From assembly GCF_002811945.1 (NCBI RefSeq), contig NZ_NPDX01000004.1, positions 1-64,000 of the forward strand: a stretch of 64,000 nucleotides of DNA, given 5' to 3'. Positions 47,059 to 56,217 of this stretch are shown in pieces. Origin of the DNA: Leptospira harrisiae. Its GTDB lineage: Bacteria; Spirochaetota; Leptospiria; Leptospirales; Leptospiraceae. Position numbers and translations under genes: made by a program. How positions within the stretch are numbered: position 1 is the stretch's first letter; the number at the start of each line of letters is the position of its first letter. Below the pieces are notes generated by a model. That model made no database searches. It saw only the letters and a list, made by a program, of their open reading frames with translations, and was not told the origin of the DNA.

Positions 47059-47838
47059 TTAATACGAGCCTAGTAAACCAAGAATTTTGTAAAACTGACG
47101 TTTTTGGACCGCCAGAGCGTTCTTCCACGAGATTTTTACGATCAGGACCCGGTCTTTTCCGATGTTCCTAAATCTATGATCGGTGGAAGGAGCAAATTCT
47201 ATACCAAATTCAGACAATGTTTGTAAAATTGAAAAAAATGCAAAACTGACATCAGAATCAATTTCCAAAAGGATCGAATCTCGCCTCCCCAAACCCAGAT
47301 TCGTGGGACAGGAGGAAACAAATCCCAATTCCGGAAGGTAGGCCCAATGAGATTTTTGGAATAAAAATCGTAAGATCGAAATTTTCCTTTTTTTTTCAAA
47401 GAGAGAAATTGGGAAATTTTTAAGAGAGGGCATTCTGATTGATTCGAGACGTATATGGTCTTCCGATCCTAAATAAAAACCAAATTCCCAATTAGTTATT
47501 TTTTCCTGGTTTTCATTCTCTTGTTCATACTTGGGGATTAGAAATGGACCCATCCCAAAATCAACTAACAGTTGTTTTGACTTTTCAATTAAGGGATCAT
47601 AAAATGGAAACAAATTTGAGTTTAGATTTCTTGTAATGCGCGTCCGTAATGACAATAAATTAATATGATTTCTATTTTCTTTTACAAAATTTTCTAAAAC
47701 TAGAATTCGGTTTTCTGGAATGATTTTGATCTGTTTTGGTTTTTTGAATTCAAAAACTTGGGCACAGTGGACACAACCAAACTTGCCGCTTTTACGAAAC
47801 TGAACTTCTTTGGTTCCGCAAAAACGACAATAAATCAT
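47059..47838 (-). CDS. McsA-zinc-motif / McsB-like arginine kinase fusion
   Basis: A 259-residue protein. Residues 1-30 have two CXXC pairs (Cys4/7, Cys22/25), a zinc module like that of McsA. The rest shows the phosphagen-kinase motifs of the protein-arginine kinase McsB: LSLRTRITRNL (63-72) for the SSRIRLARN block, GSEDHIRLES (124-133) for NEEDHLRIQ, and LGFVSSCPTNLGLGRRDS (171-188) for the SCPTNxGTGxRAS loop with Cys177. The final McsB block (RGxYGEGSEA) is not clear, and the C-terminal phosphoarginine-binding domain is absent (full McsB is about 350 residues). Upstream of clpC, as mcsA-mcsB-clpC in Firmicutes. Activity may be reduced or changed. Confidence 0.78.
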   Translation of the reverse strand: MIYCRFCGTKEVQFRKSGKFGCVHCAQVFEFKKPKQIKIIPENRILVLENFVKENRNHINLLSLRTRITRNLNSNLFPFYDPLIEKSKQLLVDFGMGPFLIPKYEQENENQEKITNWEFGFYLGSEDHIRLESIRMPSLKNFPISLFEKKRKISILRFLFQKSHWAYLPELGFVSSCPTNLGLGRRDSILLEIDSDVSFAFFSILQTLSEFGIEFAPSTDHRFRNIGKDRVLIVKISWKNALAVQKRQFYKILGLLGSY

Positions 47839-47839
47839 T

Positions 47840-48535
47840 TTACGTAACGGGAGTTAGTTGTCCAGATACAATCCGATTTCTTTTATGAGCCATAGAGGCA
47901 AGCTCTAAGTCATGAGTCACAAGAATCAAAGAAAATTTAAATTCATTCTGCAGTTCTTTGATTAGATCCATCAAATGACGTGAATTATCTCGGTCAAGGT
48001 TCCCTGTTGGTTCATCTGCTAAAATCAGTTGCCTTCTTCCGACAAGTGCTCTTGCCACACCGACTCTAGCACTTTCTCCTCCAGAAAGTTGGGATGGGAA
48101 ACTTTCTGTCCTTTCACCAAGACCAACCTTTTTCAAAATTTCAGTGGCTTGTTGTTTTGCCAAATTTGGATTCATCCTAGCGATGAGTAATGGCATCATT
48201 ACATTTTCTAAGGCCGTAAAATCAGGTAATAGAAGGTGTTGTTGGAAGATAAAAGAAATTTTTTCGGCACGAAAACTTTCTCTTTGTTTTTCGTTTAGGT
48301 TCTTAAGACTCACTCCACATACTTCCACCTCACCGTCGTCAAACGAATCCATAGCGCCGAGGATATTGAGAAGTGTGGACTTCCCCACACCTGAAGCTCC
48401 TTCAACGGATACAATTTCCCCAGGTAATACTTCAAAATTTAGGCCGGAAATGATATGGTATCTTTTATCGACAACCTGGTAGTATTTTTCTAATTTGCGA
48501 ACAGAAACAGTTGGTTTTAAATTCATATCAGTCAT
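47840..48535 (-). CDS. Lipoprotein-release ABC ATPase (LolD-like)
   Basis: A 231-residue ATPase with Walker A GASGVGKS (about 39-46), [21 protein letters not shown], signature [15 protein letters not shown] and Walker [13 protein letters not shown]. The LolD phrases are strong. It overlaps the LolC/E-like permease gene by eight bases and precedes the McsB-like gene by one base. Confidence 0.9.
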   Translation of the reverse strand: MTDMNLKPTVSVRKLEKYYQVVDKRYHIISGLNFEVLPGEIVSVEGASGVGKSTLLNILGAMDSFDDGEVEVCGVSLKNLNEKQRESFRAEKISFIFQQHLLLPDFTALENVMMPLLIARMNPNLAKQQATEILKKVGLGERTESFPSQLSGGESARVGVARALVGRRQLILADEPTGNLDRDNSRHLMDLIKELQNEFKFSLILVTHDLELASMAHKRNRIVSGQLTPVT

Positions 48536-49880
48536 TTCGTATTGTATCCACAGGGTTTAAATTCGCAGCCATACGGGCAGGGAAATAACCAGCAAGTCCA
48601 GAGAGAATGGTCGCTGCCGTTGTCACCATAAAGATAAAAGAAATATCAATATCCACAGGGATATGATCAAAATAATAAATATCTTTTGGTACAAGTTCCA
48701 CAGGATCCCAATCCCCAGGATTGAGTAATCCACCAATGCCATTAATGATCTCAGAAATTACGTTAATGATCACTTCTAATTTAGTGGCTATAAAAATTCC
48801 CGCCATCCCACCTACGAGCGATGATAGTATTCCAACAATCATAGCATTTAAAGTAAAAATTAAAAGTATATCATTAGAAGCAAGACCAAGTGCCTTCAAG
48901 GTTCCAATGGATCTTCTTTTGGCTCGAATGAGTGAATGAACCGTTGCTACCATCCCAAGTGCGGCAAGAACAATAAAAAGAAATACAATGATGGAGATGA
49001 TTGTTTTTTCCAAACGAAGTGCAGCAAGAAAGTTTTCTTGTTCCTCAGCAATGGTTCGAACAGACCATGAAGTTTCATCTTGAATTTTTTTGTTCCAGTT
49101 GTCTTCGTTTAACCTAGATAAGATTCTATGTTTGGTGAGTTTTAAATCATCTAAGGATCGAACCTTAATGGCTACCTGGTTGACTGCACCTTTCATTTTA
49201 AAAAATTCTTGGGCTTGTGGGAGAGATAAAAACACAAACTTAGAATCATAATTATAATAACCAGTTTTAAAAAGTCCGGTCAAACGAAAGGTTTGTACGT
49301 TGACTTGGACTCCACGTTCCACAGTAAATCTACCACCGGGAACTGCCATCGTGATTTCACGTCCAAGCCCATATCCGTAAATAGCACTCATTTCTTTTCC
49401 CACCACAACCAATTTCTGAGTGTTGATGGATTGGATGGCGTCGCGATCGTACTGCAAGATCCGCGGGAAATTTGGTAATCCATTTTCAACCAATTTTTCT
49501 ACTGAATCGATTGGAACCGCACGAATCATGATTGGGTTAAAGTTGTTATTACTTTGGATGAGACCATGGCTTGTGATATTTCCTTCAACAGAAACAAAAG
49601 ACTCTGCAAGTTTTGGGTCATCCTTAAGGTGAGCGATGACCTTTTCAAAATCGTAGATCGCCCCAGACCCATATGAGTTCTCAATGGTGATATGAGGACC
49701 CCCTTGCCAAAGAGATTCCTTTACTTGTTTTTGAAATCCGTTGAAAATGGAGAGGACTACTACTAGGAGTCCCACTCCCACTGCCATAACAATAAACGAC
49801 AGCCTGGATTTGATGGAGAGAAATCCTAGTACTCTGGACCCTCGGATGTAACGGATTGTGATTAAAGAGACGATTCCCAT
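48528..49880 (-). CDS. Lipoprotein-release ABC permease (LolC/E-like)
   Basis: A 450-residue permease starting with [39 protein letters not shown], the typical LolC/LolE first helix and loop (positions about 20-60). It has a large periplasmic domain, the [11 protein letters not shown]tsX loop and the ending [17 protein letters not shown]. With the adjacent ATPase it should extract lipoproteins from the inner membrane for transfer to the outer membrane, important in a lipoprotein-rich organism. One permease gene suggests a homodimeric LolF-like transporter. Confidence 0.88.
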   Translation of the reverse strand: MGIVSLITIRYIRGSRVLGFLSIKSRLSFIVMAVGVGLLVVVLSIFNGFQKQVKESLWQGGPHITIENSYGSGAIYDFEKVIAHLKDDPKLAESFVSVEGNITSHGLIQSNNNFNPIMIRAVPIDSVEKLVENGLPNFPRILQYDRDAIQSINTQKLVVVGKEMSAIYGYGLGREITMAVPGGRFTVERGVQVNVQTFRLTGLFKTGYYNYDSKFVFLSLPQAQEFFKMKGAVNQVAIKVRSLDDLKLTKHRILSRLNEDNWNKKIQDETSWSVRTIAEEQENFLAALRLEKTIISIIVFLFIVLAALGMVATVHSLIRAKRRSIGTLKALGLASNDILLIFTLNAMIVGILSSLVGGMAGIFIATKLEVIINVISEIINGIGGLLNPGDWDPVELVPKDIYYFDHIPVDIDISFIFMVTTAATILSGLAGYFPARMAANLNPVDTIRND

Positions 49881-49892
49881 GATGACCTAATC

Positions 49893-49932
49893 TTTTTGAC
49901 AGCTTTCTTCTAAAGATGGATACTGTCAAAAA
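49893..49932. repeat. Inverted repeat in divergent promoter region
   Basis: TTTTTGACAG (49893-49902) is matched by CTGTCAAAAA (49923-49932), ten perfect pairs around a 20-base centre. The repeat lies between the divergent LolC-like gene (minus) and the tail-anchored protein gene (plus). Each arm contains a TTGACA box facing inward along its own strand, so the symmetry may simply reflect back-to-back promoters. Confidence 0.5.
49896..49924 (+). promoter_or_regulatory. Sigma-70-type promoter for the 49941 gene
   Basis: A consensus -35 box TTGACA (49896-49901) is followed after exactly 17 bases by GATACT (49919-49924), a fair -10 box. The predicted start of transcription is about 10 bases before the ATG at 49941, giving a very short leader. 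Confidence 0.55.
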
Positions 49933-49940
49933 AGAACCTT

Positions 49941-50927
49941 ATGCCTGAGACACCAAACTATTATTCTGTCAAAGTAAACCTTCGAGACGAAGCCAATATG
50001 GTTTACACCATGATTGCTGCTGTCATTGACCCGGTTGAAACCAAATCGGTGAAGTTTGAGGGAGTTTCGTGTACAAGCCCACTGTCCCTTTTGCCTGTTC
50101 GGTCCACATTTCAGGACTTTTATAACCGGATGCAGCGGGTCATTTACAAAGGGGAACAACAGAAAAACGTTACCAAGTCACTCCAAGAACTCATTAAAAC
50201 CAAATTTGGCTCTGAAAGTTTTTTGGAAGAGATCCTTCACTACATGGATCACAATCTAACAGATCGTTTGGACTTTGTTTTTAGCGAAATTCACAAAAGA
50301 ACCTCGGGAAACTCGGAACCAAAGGTAGAAATCCATTTTGAACTCATCGATCCTAGCGAAATGACAAAGACAACCGTGGATGAGGAGGAAATTGCAAAAA
50401 AAGAAGCCCCTCCTCCAACACCTGTTCCACAAGCTTCTGGGTTTTTAATACCTGCGGACAAACAAATTGTTCAATTCAAATTCCAACTTTCCCCGGTCAA
50501 TGGGGTTCCGCTCGTTGAACTGAAAGCAGGTGACAATGTATACATTCGTTTGGTGCCTGGTGATCCAATCACCGATTCAATCATTGGAAGTTTGGAACTT
50601 AAAGAAGAATCCGGAGCAATCAAACAAGTTCCTGCAAAAATTGTAAATATATCAAATAACAAAAATTTTTCGGAAGTAGTCATCAAAATCAATGAACAAA
50701 TTTATGGCAAAATCATTGAAGAAGAGAACTCTGTAAAAATCAAAACGACGGATGCACAACAAGGTGCCGCCAATATCATGAGTTCTGTTGCTTCCCCCAC
50801 TGCTGCTGTAACAAAAGCAAAACAGAGCAAAAAACTTTCTGCAGATGAAAGTTTTCATTTAATGCCTTATATCATTATGTTAATTGTCCTTGCGATTGGT
50901 ATGATGACTATTTTTGTGATTTTATAA
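49941..50927 (+). CDS. Tail-anchored cytosolic-domain protein, unknown
   Basis: The 328-residue protein has no signal peptide, a Pro-rich linker near residues 153-162 (EAPPPTPVPQ), two soluble domains and a single C-terminal membrane helix (about 307-328) ending in a hydrophobic tail, i.e. a tail anchor. The second domain begins QIVQFKFQLSPVNG and contains a short beta-barrel-like pattern around GDNVYIRLVPGD, which could be a PilZ-like fold, but the PilZ RxxxR signature is absent. It is followed six bases later by a polytopic membrane protein gene. I do not recognise either. Confidence 0.72.
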   Translation: MPETPNYYSVKVNLRDEANMVYTMIAAVIDPVETKSVKFEGVSCTSPLSLLPVRSTFQDFYNRMQRVIYKGEQQKNVTKSLQELIKTKFGSESFLEEILHYMDHNLTDRLDFVFSEIHKRTSGNSEPKVEIHFELIDPSEMTKTTVDEEEIAKKEAPPPTPVPQASGFLIPADKQIVQFKFQLSPVNGVPLVELKAGDNVYIRLVPGDPITDSIIGSLELKEESGAIKQVPAKIVNISNNKNFSEVVIKINEQIYGKIIEEENSVKIKTTDAQQGAANIMSSVASPTAAVTKAKQSKKLSADESFHLMPYIIMLIVLAIGMMTIFVIL

Positions 50928-50933
50928 ATTTCT

Positions 50934-51953
50934 ATGGAAAAACTAAAACAACGCCTCCCGATCATTACTTCGGCATTTATTGCCATCATTCTTATCCATT
51001 CCCTTTTTGTTGATTACACGGTTCAGTTTCCTGACTATATCGCTACTGAATCTTCAGAAGCAGCCATGGAATCGATGAAACCACAAGTAGTCGCTGAAAA
51101 TGGAGTCCTGAATCGAATCTCCTATTTAGAATCTTTTTTGGTTGAGCTGGAATCAAGGGAACTTCCCGTAGATACGGAACAAGAAGATACTAAAGAAAAT
51201 ATCAAACGAGTCTTAGTTGGGCAAAAGTTATTACTCGGACTTTCTTTGTTCTATTTGTTATTAGCATTTTCTACTGCTGTTTCCTATGCATACAGAGCAT
51301 GGTTTCATAAAACATTAGCAAATGTGTTTTATCCAGTTTCCTTTTTGGTTTTGGCCCCAAAAGTTTTTTATCAACTTAACCTGGCAATACAAATGGAAAT
51401 TTTATCTTATTTCTATTTTGTATTTTTAATTTTCACATACGGAATTAGTATTATTTCCTACCGATTGATTTTGAAAAACAAAGAATTGGCGGAAGGATTT
51501 CAATCCTTACAGTTTTCATCCTCTTTGGAAGAAGAAGGAAGATCACCAAGTAACACAAAAACAGGATCAATTTTTGCTCCAGTGTTTCATGTGGCCATCA
51601 TCATCTTAATTGGAATCCTAATTGGAAATTTGATTTATATCCCACTGTTTTTATTACAAAAACACTATGTAACTGAATTCAGTTATTTCATTTTCTTCTT
51701 ACTTGGGATTTTATCTTTATTTTATATCTTCAATTACAAAAAAGTGGGTGGAGAACCAAACAGTAGCAATTGGAAAAACTTAGCAGTTAGTTTTGCTTAT
51801 TTACAGTTTCGTTTTCTAAGGAACGGATTTCTATCTATATTTAGCACCATTCTTATTGTTTTCTTCGTAACGTTTTTGTTCAGTTTGTTACTTTTTAATA
51901 TAGATCTGATCCAAAATCATTTGGGTTTATTCGGAAAAGCTACTGAGTTTTGA
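50934..51953 (+). CDS. Polytopic membrane protein, unknown
   Basis: A 339-residue protein with an N-terminal helix (about 9-27), a periplasmic segment, and six further predicted helices. No motif I recognise. It is co-directional and six bases downstream of the tail-anchored protein gene, so the two probably act together. Its stop is four bases from that of the convergent MORN lipoprotein gene. Confidence 0.7.
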   Translation: MEKLKQRLPIITSAFIAIILIHSLFVDYTVQFPDYIATESSEAAMESMKPQVVAENGVLNRISYLESFLVELESRELPVDTEQEDTKENIKRVLVGQKLLLGLSLFYLLLAFSTAVSYAYRAWFHKTLANVFYPVSFLVLAPKVFYQLNLAIQMEILSYFYFVFLIFTYGISIISYRLILKNKELAEGFQSLQFSSSLEEEGRSPSNTKTGSIFAPVFHVAIIILIGILIGNLIYIPLFLLQKHYVTEFSYFIFFLLGILSLFYIFNYKKVGGEPNSSNWKNLAVSFAYLQFRFLRNGFLSIFSTILIVFFVTFLFSLLLFNIDLIQNHLGLFGKATEF

Positions 51954-51957
51954 GTGC

Positions 51958-52701
51958 CTAATGGCACTCAGGTTCCTTTCCTGTTTTCACGATACACCAA
52001 ACATTTCCATTTGGATAGTATGTAGACCTTGAAATCAATTCTCCTTCGTTAGAGTAGGTTTCTGAGGCCTCCTTTACGCCAGTAGGATAGTAATAAAACC
52101 ATTCACCCACCTTCTTATCGTTTTCGTAACTTCCCTTTTCTTCTACTTTTGTATCTGGATAATAACGAACCCAATCTCCCGTACGAAGCCCACCATCAAA
52201 AAATCCCTTTTCATTCAACCTGCCATTCCGAAAGTAACGGTGATAAGAGCCAGTTTCATTTCCGAGTTCTGCTGACCGAATCCATAATTGTTTTTTGCGA
52301 TTTCCCGCTTTATAATTTTGTTCGATGTATAACTTCCCGTCAGAAAAATAAAACTTCCAAAGACCATCCCTATCCCCATTGATCAGGTTACCTTCCAAGA
52401 TGGTAATCCCAGTTAGATAATTTAACTTTTTCCCGTATCCGTTTAGTTCACCCGAAGGATTGATCGGCACCTCGGTAATCAGCTTCCCATTTTCATACCA
52501 TTCGCGATAAAATCCATTTTCAGCCAATTGGTAGAGATTCGTTTTTTTCTCATAGTTAGCATTTTCGGGAATCGAACCAGGCATTGTGATTGTTGCTTTA
52601 CAAGATCCAAAGAATAAACTGGAAACTAGAATCATAGATAAGGATACATAGATCCAAATCGAACTGTCTTTAATGTGTGTGGATGTGGATGTCATTTTCA
52701 T
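51958..52701 (-). CDS. MORN-repeat lipoprotein
   Basis: The 247-residue lipoprotein has an N-terminal signal segment and lipobox FFGSC (Cys34). The mature part is a run of MORN/YwqK-type repeats of about 22 residues, recognisable by WYENGKL, YFSDGKLYIE, RYFRNGRLNEKG, YYPDTKVEEKG and YYPNGN. Such repeats form elongated beta-hairpin sheets for protein or lipid contact. The start overlaps the mscS stop by 32 bases; a start two codons later is equally possible. Last gene of the acpP-rnc-aroB operon. Confidence 0.8.
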   Translation of the reverse strand: MKMTSTSTHIKDSSIWIYVSLSMILVSSLFFGSCKATITMPGSIPENANYEKKTNLYQLAENGFYREWYENGKLITEVPINPSGELNGYGKKLNYLTGITILEGNLINGDRDGLWKFYFSDGKLYIEQNYKAGNRKKQLWIRSAELGNETGSYHRYFRNGRLNEKGFFDGGLRTGDWVRYYPDTKVEEKGSYENDKKVGEWFYYYPTGVKEASETYSNEGELISRSTYYPNGNVWCIVKTGKEPECH

Positions 52702-53566
52702 TTTTGAACTTTGTTAGAATTTCTTTAGAGATAAGAATTCGATTCAGACGCTTTGACCTAATTGGTGTTAAATAACGTAAACACATAAGGATGGTTCCTT
52801 CTGGTTCTAAAGAAGTATATACGATGGGAGTTGTTTTGCCAAGTCTTACCAGATAGTTTTTAGACATCTCTCTAATTTTTGATTCTACTAATTCTGGTGC
52901 CAAAACCAATTCTTCATGAAGAATTTGAGAACAAATTTTTTCTGCTTTTTCCCAATTGGAGTTTAACTCCAAATACACTTTAAATTCATCCCAAACAAAA
53001 TCCATAGTCTCTGAAACGATAAAGAATCGGTATAAGACTATGTTATAATTGGGAAAGTGAATGAGACGGTTTGTTGATTGTTCAAACCTTGGATCCGATG
53101 CAATTTCTAATAAAGTGAACTTAAAAAAACCAATATTAACAACATCACCCTTGATATTATCAAGTTCTATCCGGTCTCCCACCTTAAATCCATTGGCACC
53201 CATGATCATAAACCAACCGACCATATTCAACCATACTTCTTTCAATGAAATGACAATCCCGGCACCTGCAAGACCAAGTACTGTTGGCAACAAAGACAAA
53301 CTGGAGAAAACTATTGGTAGGTATGCAATCCCAAAAACCAAAAGGAAACCCATACGAGCTACTTTTCTACGATTGTATTCATGGACTGCGTCAGGAGCGG
53401 GTTTGATCCTCTCCACAAGAATCATTGTAACTTTATAACAAAATATTGCAACAACGACCATGTACCCAAACAATATCATGGTTTCCGCAAAATCACGGTT
53501 AGTGCTTCGGAGTAAAGTTAATGGATTCAAATCCAAATAGAATTCTTTTAGGCTTCCCCTACCCAT
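52670..53566 (-). CDS. MscS-family mechanosensitive channel
   Basis: The 298-residue protein has three N-terminal membrane helices. The third, pore-lining helix contains SLLPTVLGLAGAGIVISLKEVWLNMVGW (positions about 69-97), with the Ala/Gly packing pattern of MscS TM3. The beta domain follows with GFKVGDRIELDNIKGDVVNIGFF. It would open under membrane tension to release solutes. The gene is one base after aroB, so it is in the same operon. Confidence 0.87.
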   Translation of the reverse strand: MGRGSLKEFYLDLNPLTLLRSTNRDFAETMILFGYMVVVAIFCYKVTMILVERIKPAPDAVHEYNRRKVARMGFLLVFGIAYLPIVFSSLSLLPTVLGLAGAGIVISLKEVWLNMVGWFMIMGANGFKVGDRIELDNIKGDVVNIGFFKFTLLEIASDPRFEQSTNRLIHFPNYNIVLYRFFIVSETMDFVWDEFKVYLELNSNWEKAEKICSQILHEELVLAPELVESKIREMSKNYLVRLGKTTPIVYTSLEPEGTILMCLRYLTPIRSKRLNRILISKEILTKFKNENDIHIHTH

Positions 53567-53567
53567 T

Positions 53568-54659
53568 CTATAATTTTCCTTTTTGGCGTTTTAAAATTTC
53601 GAGGATCAATTTTCTTTCCACAGGAACGCCAAATTTAGGTTTTCCGAAATCCTCTAAGAGAACAAACTTCAAGGAACTACCTTCCTTTTTTTTATCATGT
53701 TCCATATGTTTCAAAATTTCTTCTGGTTTTTCCTCTAAACGAGTGGGAAGTTCCAGTTTTTTCATAAGGGTGATTGCCTTTTGAAAATTTGATTCTGAAA
53801 ATCCAACTAACTCTTTGGATAACAATAATGCTGTAACAAGACCGACTGAAACAGCCTCCCCGTGGGAATATTTTTTGTATTGTGTTAATGATTCAATGGC
53901 ATGACCAGTGGTATGGCCTAAATTCAAAACAGCACGTAATCCAGATTCCTTCTCATCTTGGCCAACAATCCCTGATTTTACTCGAACGGATTCTTCTATC
54001 GCATAACGGAGAATTGATGATTCAGGGGAGTATTCGGATCGATTTGAATTTGATATTTTTTCAAAAAATTCTCCACCATCTAGGAATGAATGTTTTGCAA
54101 TTTCTGCAAGACCACAACTCCATTCCTTTTCAGGTAAAGTAGAAAGTGTAAATAATGGGGCAAAAACAAATTCTGGTTGGTAAAATGCACCCACCATATT
54201 TTTTCCCGAATCCACATTCACTGCCACTTTCCCACCAACAGAAGAATCAACACATGCAAGTAGAGTTGTTGGAACCTGAACAAATCGTACGCCCCTTTGG
54301 TAGGTTGCCGCAATAAAACCTGCAAAATCGCCTACAACTCCACCACCAAATGCAATGATAACGGCTCTTCGATCTGCATCGGTTTCAATGAGTTGGTTGT
54401 AAACTTTTTTCACTCGATCAATGTGTTTGTTTTTTTCACCTGGTTTCAGATATATAAAAGAAAAAGGTACGTTTAAAGACTTTAATTCTTTGGTAATGTA
54501 TTTTTCATAAATTCCCGCAATTTCACGACTTGTAAGTACATAAATTTTAGAAACTTTGGGTAGAGAATTTAAATTTTCAGAAAGGCCTTGGAAGTCTTCG
54601 TGTAACTCAATCGGGTAACGAAACCCCTGTCCTACAATTTCCCGTTCTGACAACTTCAT
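53568..54659 (-). CDS. aroB: 3-dehydroquinate synthase
   Basis: A 363-residue enzyme of the shikimate pathway that cyclises DAHP to 3-dehydroquinate. NAD-binding GGGVVGDFAGFIAATYQRG (about 105-123), VQVPTTLLACVDSSVGGKVAVN, the metal-binding ligands (Glu in the CGLAEIAKHS block, His in GHTTGHAIE and HGEAVSVG) are intact. It overlaps the Nudix gene by four bases (ATGA). Confidence 0.95.
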   Translation of the reverse strand: MKLSEREIVGQGFRYPIELHEDFQGLSENLNSLPKVSKIYVLTSREIAGIYEKYITKELKSLNVPFSFIYLKPGEKNKHIDRVKKVYNQLIETDADRRAVIIAFGGGVVGDFAGFIAATYQRGVRFVQVPTTLLACVDSSVGGKVAVNVDSGKNMVGAFYQPEFVFAPLFTLSTLPEKEWSCGLAEIAKHSFLDGGEFFEKISNSNRSEYSPESSILRYAIEESVRVKSGIVGQDEKESGLRAVLNLGHTTGHAIESLTQYKKYSHGEAVSVGLVTALLLSKELVGFSESNFQKAITLMKKLELPTRLEEKPEEILKHMEHDKKKEGSSLKFVLLEDFGKPKFGVPVERKLILEILKRQKGKL

Positions 54660-55120
54660 GGTTCATTCACCCATGGGCTGGAAATATATCTAGGTTTATT
54701 TGAAGTTTTTGCGCGGAAGTAATGTTTTATATCAGGACGAATGTCCATAGACAAAATTTCTTTGGTTGTAAAATAACCAAATCCAGAAATGGCTTTTTCT
54801 TTCGGATTGAGAACGGGTAACAGATCTTTGACCTTTGTCAAAAATACAATTTGAATGAGGTGGCGTTTTTTATTTGGATCAATGGATTCATTTAAAAATA
54901 AAAAATCGATTTTACTCACTTCTAGAGACAGTTCTTCGTTTAGTTCTCGTTTGAGAGCTTCTTCTCCTGACTCTCCAAATTCAATTCCACCACCAGGAAG
55001 TAACCAATACCCAGATTGTTTTTTTTGCTGTTGTACAAGCAAAATTTTGCCCTTGGGATCTTGAATGAGAGCCGCAACTCGAACTCTCATCGATTTAGAT
55101 TTTAATAGAAAATCGATCAT
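54656..55120 (-). CDS. Nudix hydrolase
   Basis: A 154-residue protein with a Nudix box at about 43-65 (GGGIEFGESGEEALKRELNEEL): G, E, REL and EE of the motif are all present. It cleaves a nucleoside diphosphate linked to another group; the substrate cannot be told from sequence. The start overlaps rnc by four bases and the stop overlaps aroB by four. Confidence 0.88.
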   Translation of the reverse strand: MIDFLLKSKSMRVRVAALIQDPKGKILLVQQQKKQSGYWLLPGGGIEFGESGEEALKRELNEELSLEVSKIDFLFLNESIDPNKKRHLIQIVFLTKVKDLLPVLNPKEKAISGFGYFTTKEILSMDIRPDIKHYFRAKTSNKPRYISSPWVNEP

Positions 55121-55845
55121 AGTATTTTTAAAAAACGTAAAGCGGCTTTCGCTGCCATCTGTTCTGCCCGACGTTTATTTTTGCCTTCTCCATTTGTTTG
55201 GAAATGTTTTTCGCAAACAACAGAAACCAGAAACTCTTTGTTGTGATCAGGACCCTCTTCTTTCATAACAGAATATTCGGGTAATTTTTTCCATTTCTTT
55301 TGGCAAAATTCCTGCAAAATGGTTTTATAATCTTTTGTTTCCTCTGCATCCTCAACAGCCTTTTCCATCATTTGAAAATGAGGCGTAAGAAAAGTGCGAC
55401 AGCTCTCTAACCCTTGGTCCAAATACAAAGCACCAAGAAAGGCTTCAAAGCAGTCTGCTTGGAGATTGAGATTGGCCTCTCCCTTCTCTCTTTCGCCTTT
55501 GCCGAGGAGTAAATACTCAGTGAACCTATATGAGCGGGCTAATTTGGCTATGGCTGGAGCAGAAACCATTTTGCTTTTTAATTTAGCAAGTTTTCCTTCT
55601 TTTCCCTTGGGTAAGGACTTATATAAAAATTCTGCAGCGAGGATTCCGAGGACTGAGTCCCCTAAAAACTCTAAACGTTCATTATCAGATAAATAACGAT
55701 CTGAGTCTTCGTTGGCAAAAGACCTATGAACAAATGCTAGGTGAAGAAGAGAAATTTCCTTAAATTTTGTTTTAGTGAGGGATTGAAGTTCTTTGAGAGT
55801 GGAAATTCTTTCGGGAGGGAGTTTGATACGAATTAAATCGGACAA
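55117..55845 (-). CDS. rnc: Ribonuclease III
   Basis: A 242-residue double-strand-specific RNase with the signature NERLEFLGDSVLG (about 54-66) and the C-terminal metal-binding E in DCFEAFLGALYLD, followed by a dsRNA-binding domain (about 165-240) with NKRRAEQMAAKAAL. It processes rRNA and mRNA. Position after acpP is the common bacterial order. The ATG lies 53 bases after the acpP stop. Confidence 0.95.
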   Translation of the reverse strand: MSDLIRIKLPPERISTLKELQSLTKTKFKEISLLHLAFVHRSFANEDSDRYLSDNERLEFLGDSVLGILAAEFLYKSLPKGKEGKLAKLKSKMVSAPAIAKLARSYRFTEYLLLGKGEREKGEANLNLQADCFEAFLGALYLDQGLESCRTFLTPHFQMMEKAVEDAEETKDYKTILQEFCQKKWKKLPEYSVMKEEGPDHNKEFLVSVVCEKHFQTNGEGKNKRRAEQMAAKAALRFLKIL

Positions 55846-55898
55846 GGTACAAAGATCCGGGTTCCTCTATTCGGGGAACCCGGTTTTTGGATTGGGAA

Positions 55899-56132
55899 TT
55901 ACCCCTTAAGTTTATCGATGAATTTAATTACATCGCCTACGGTTTGGATTTTTTCTGCGTCTTCGTCAGAAATTTCCACACCAAACTCTTCTTCAAGAGC
56001 CATTACTAGCTCAACTGTATCAAGAGAGTCAGCACCAAGATCATTGATGAAGTGAGCTTCAGGTGTTACTTCTGACTCGTCAACGCCAAGTTGTTCTACG
56101 ATGATTGACTTAATTTTATCGAAATCTGCCAT
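55899..56132 (-). CDS. acpP: Acyl carrier protein
   Basis: The 77-residue acidic protein with phosphopantetheine site [11 protein letters not shown], Ser36. It carries growing acyl chains for fatty acid and lipid A synthesis (LpxD, FabG and PlsX substrates in this window). The ATG at 56132 is chosen for its strong GGAGGA six bases upstream; an in-frame start 12 codons earlier would cross the hairpin and is rejected. Confidence 0.97.
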   Translation of the reverse strand: MADFDKIKSIIVEQLGVDESEVTPEAHFINDLGADSLDTVELVMALEEEFGVEISDEDAEKIQTVGDVIKFIDKLKG

Positions 56133-56147
56133 TTTATATCCTCCAGG

Positions 56148-56163
56148 CCACTGTGTACAGTGG
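56148..56163. promoter_or_regulatory. Hairpin just upstream of the acpP ribosome site
   Basis: CCACTG-TGTA-CAGTGG is a perfect 16-base palindromic stem-loop ending four bases before the GGAGGA of acpP. It could be an operator or a 5' leader hairpin that tunes acpP translation or stability. Confidence 0.45.
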
Positions 56164-56184
56164 GGCAAGTGTTAAATCGTTTTC

Positions 56185-56217
56185 CGCTAGGTATATATGT
56201 ACGCCTAGCGTTTTTTT
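56185..56217. terminator. Terminator-like inverted repeat upstream of acpP
   Basis: CGCTAGG (56185-56191) and CCTAGCG (56204-56210) form a seven-pair stem with a 12-base AT-rich loop, followed on the plus strand by seven T. On the plus strand this looks like an intrinsic terminator, yet no plus-strand gene ends here. It may block antisense transcription out of the acpP operon or be a symmetrical operator. Confidence 0.45.
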
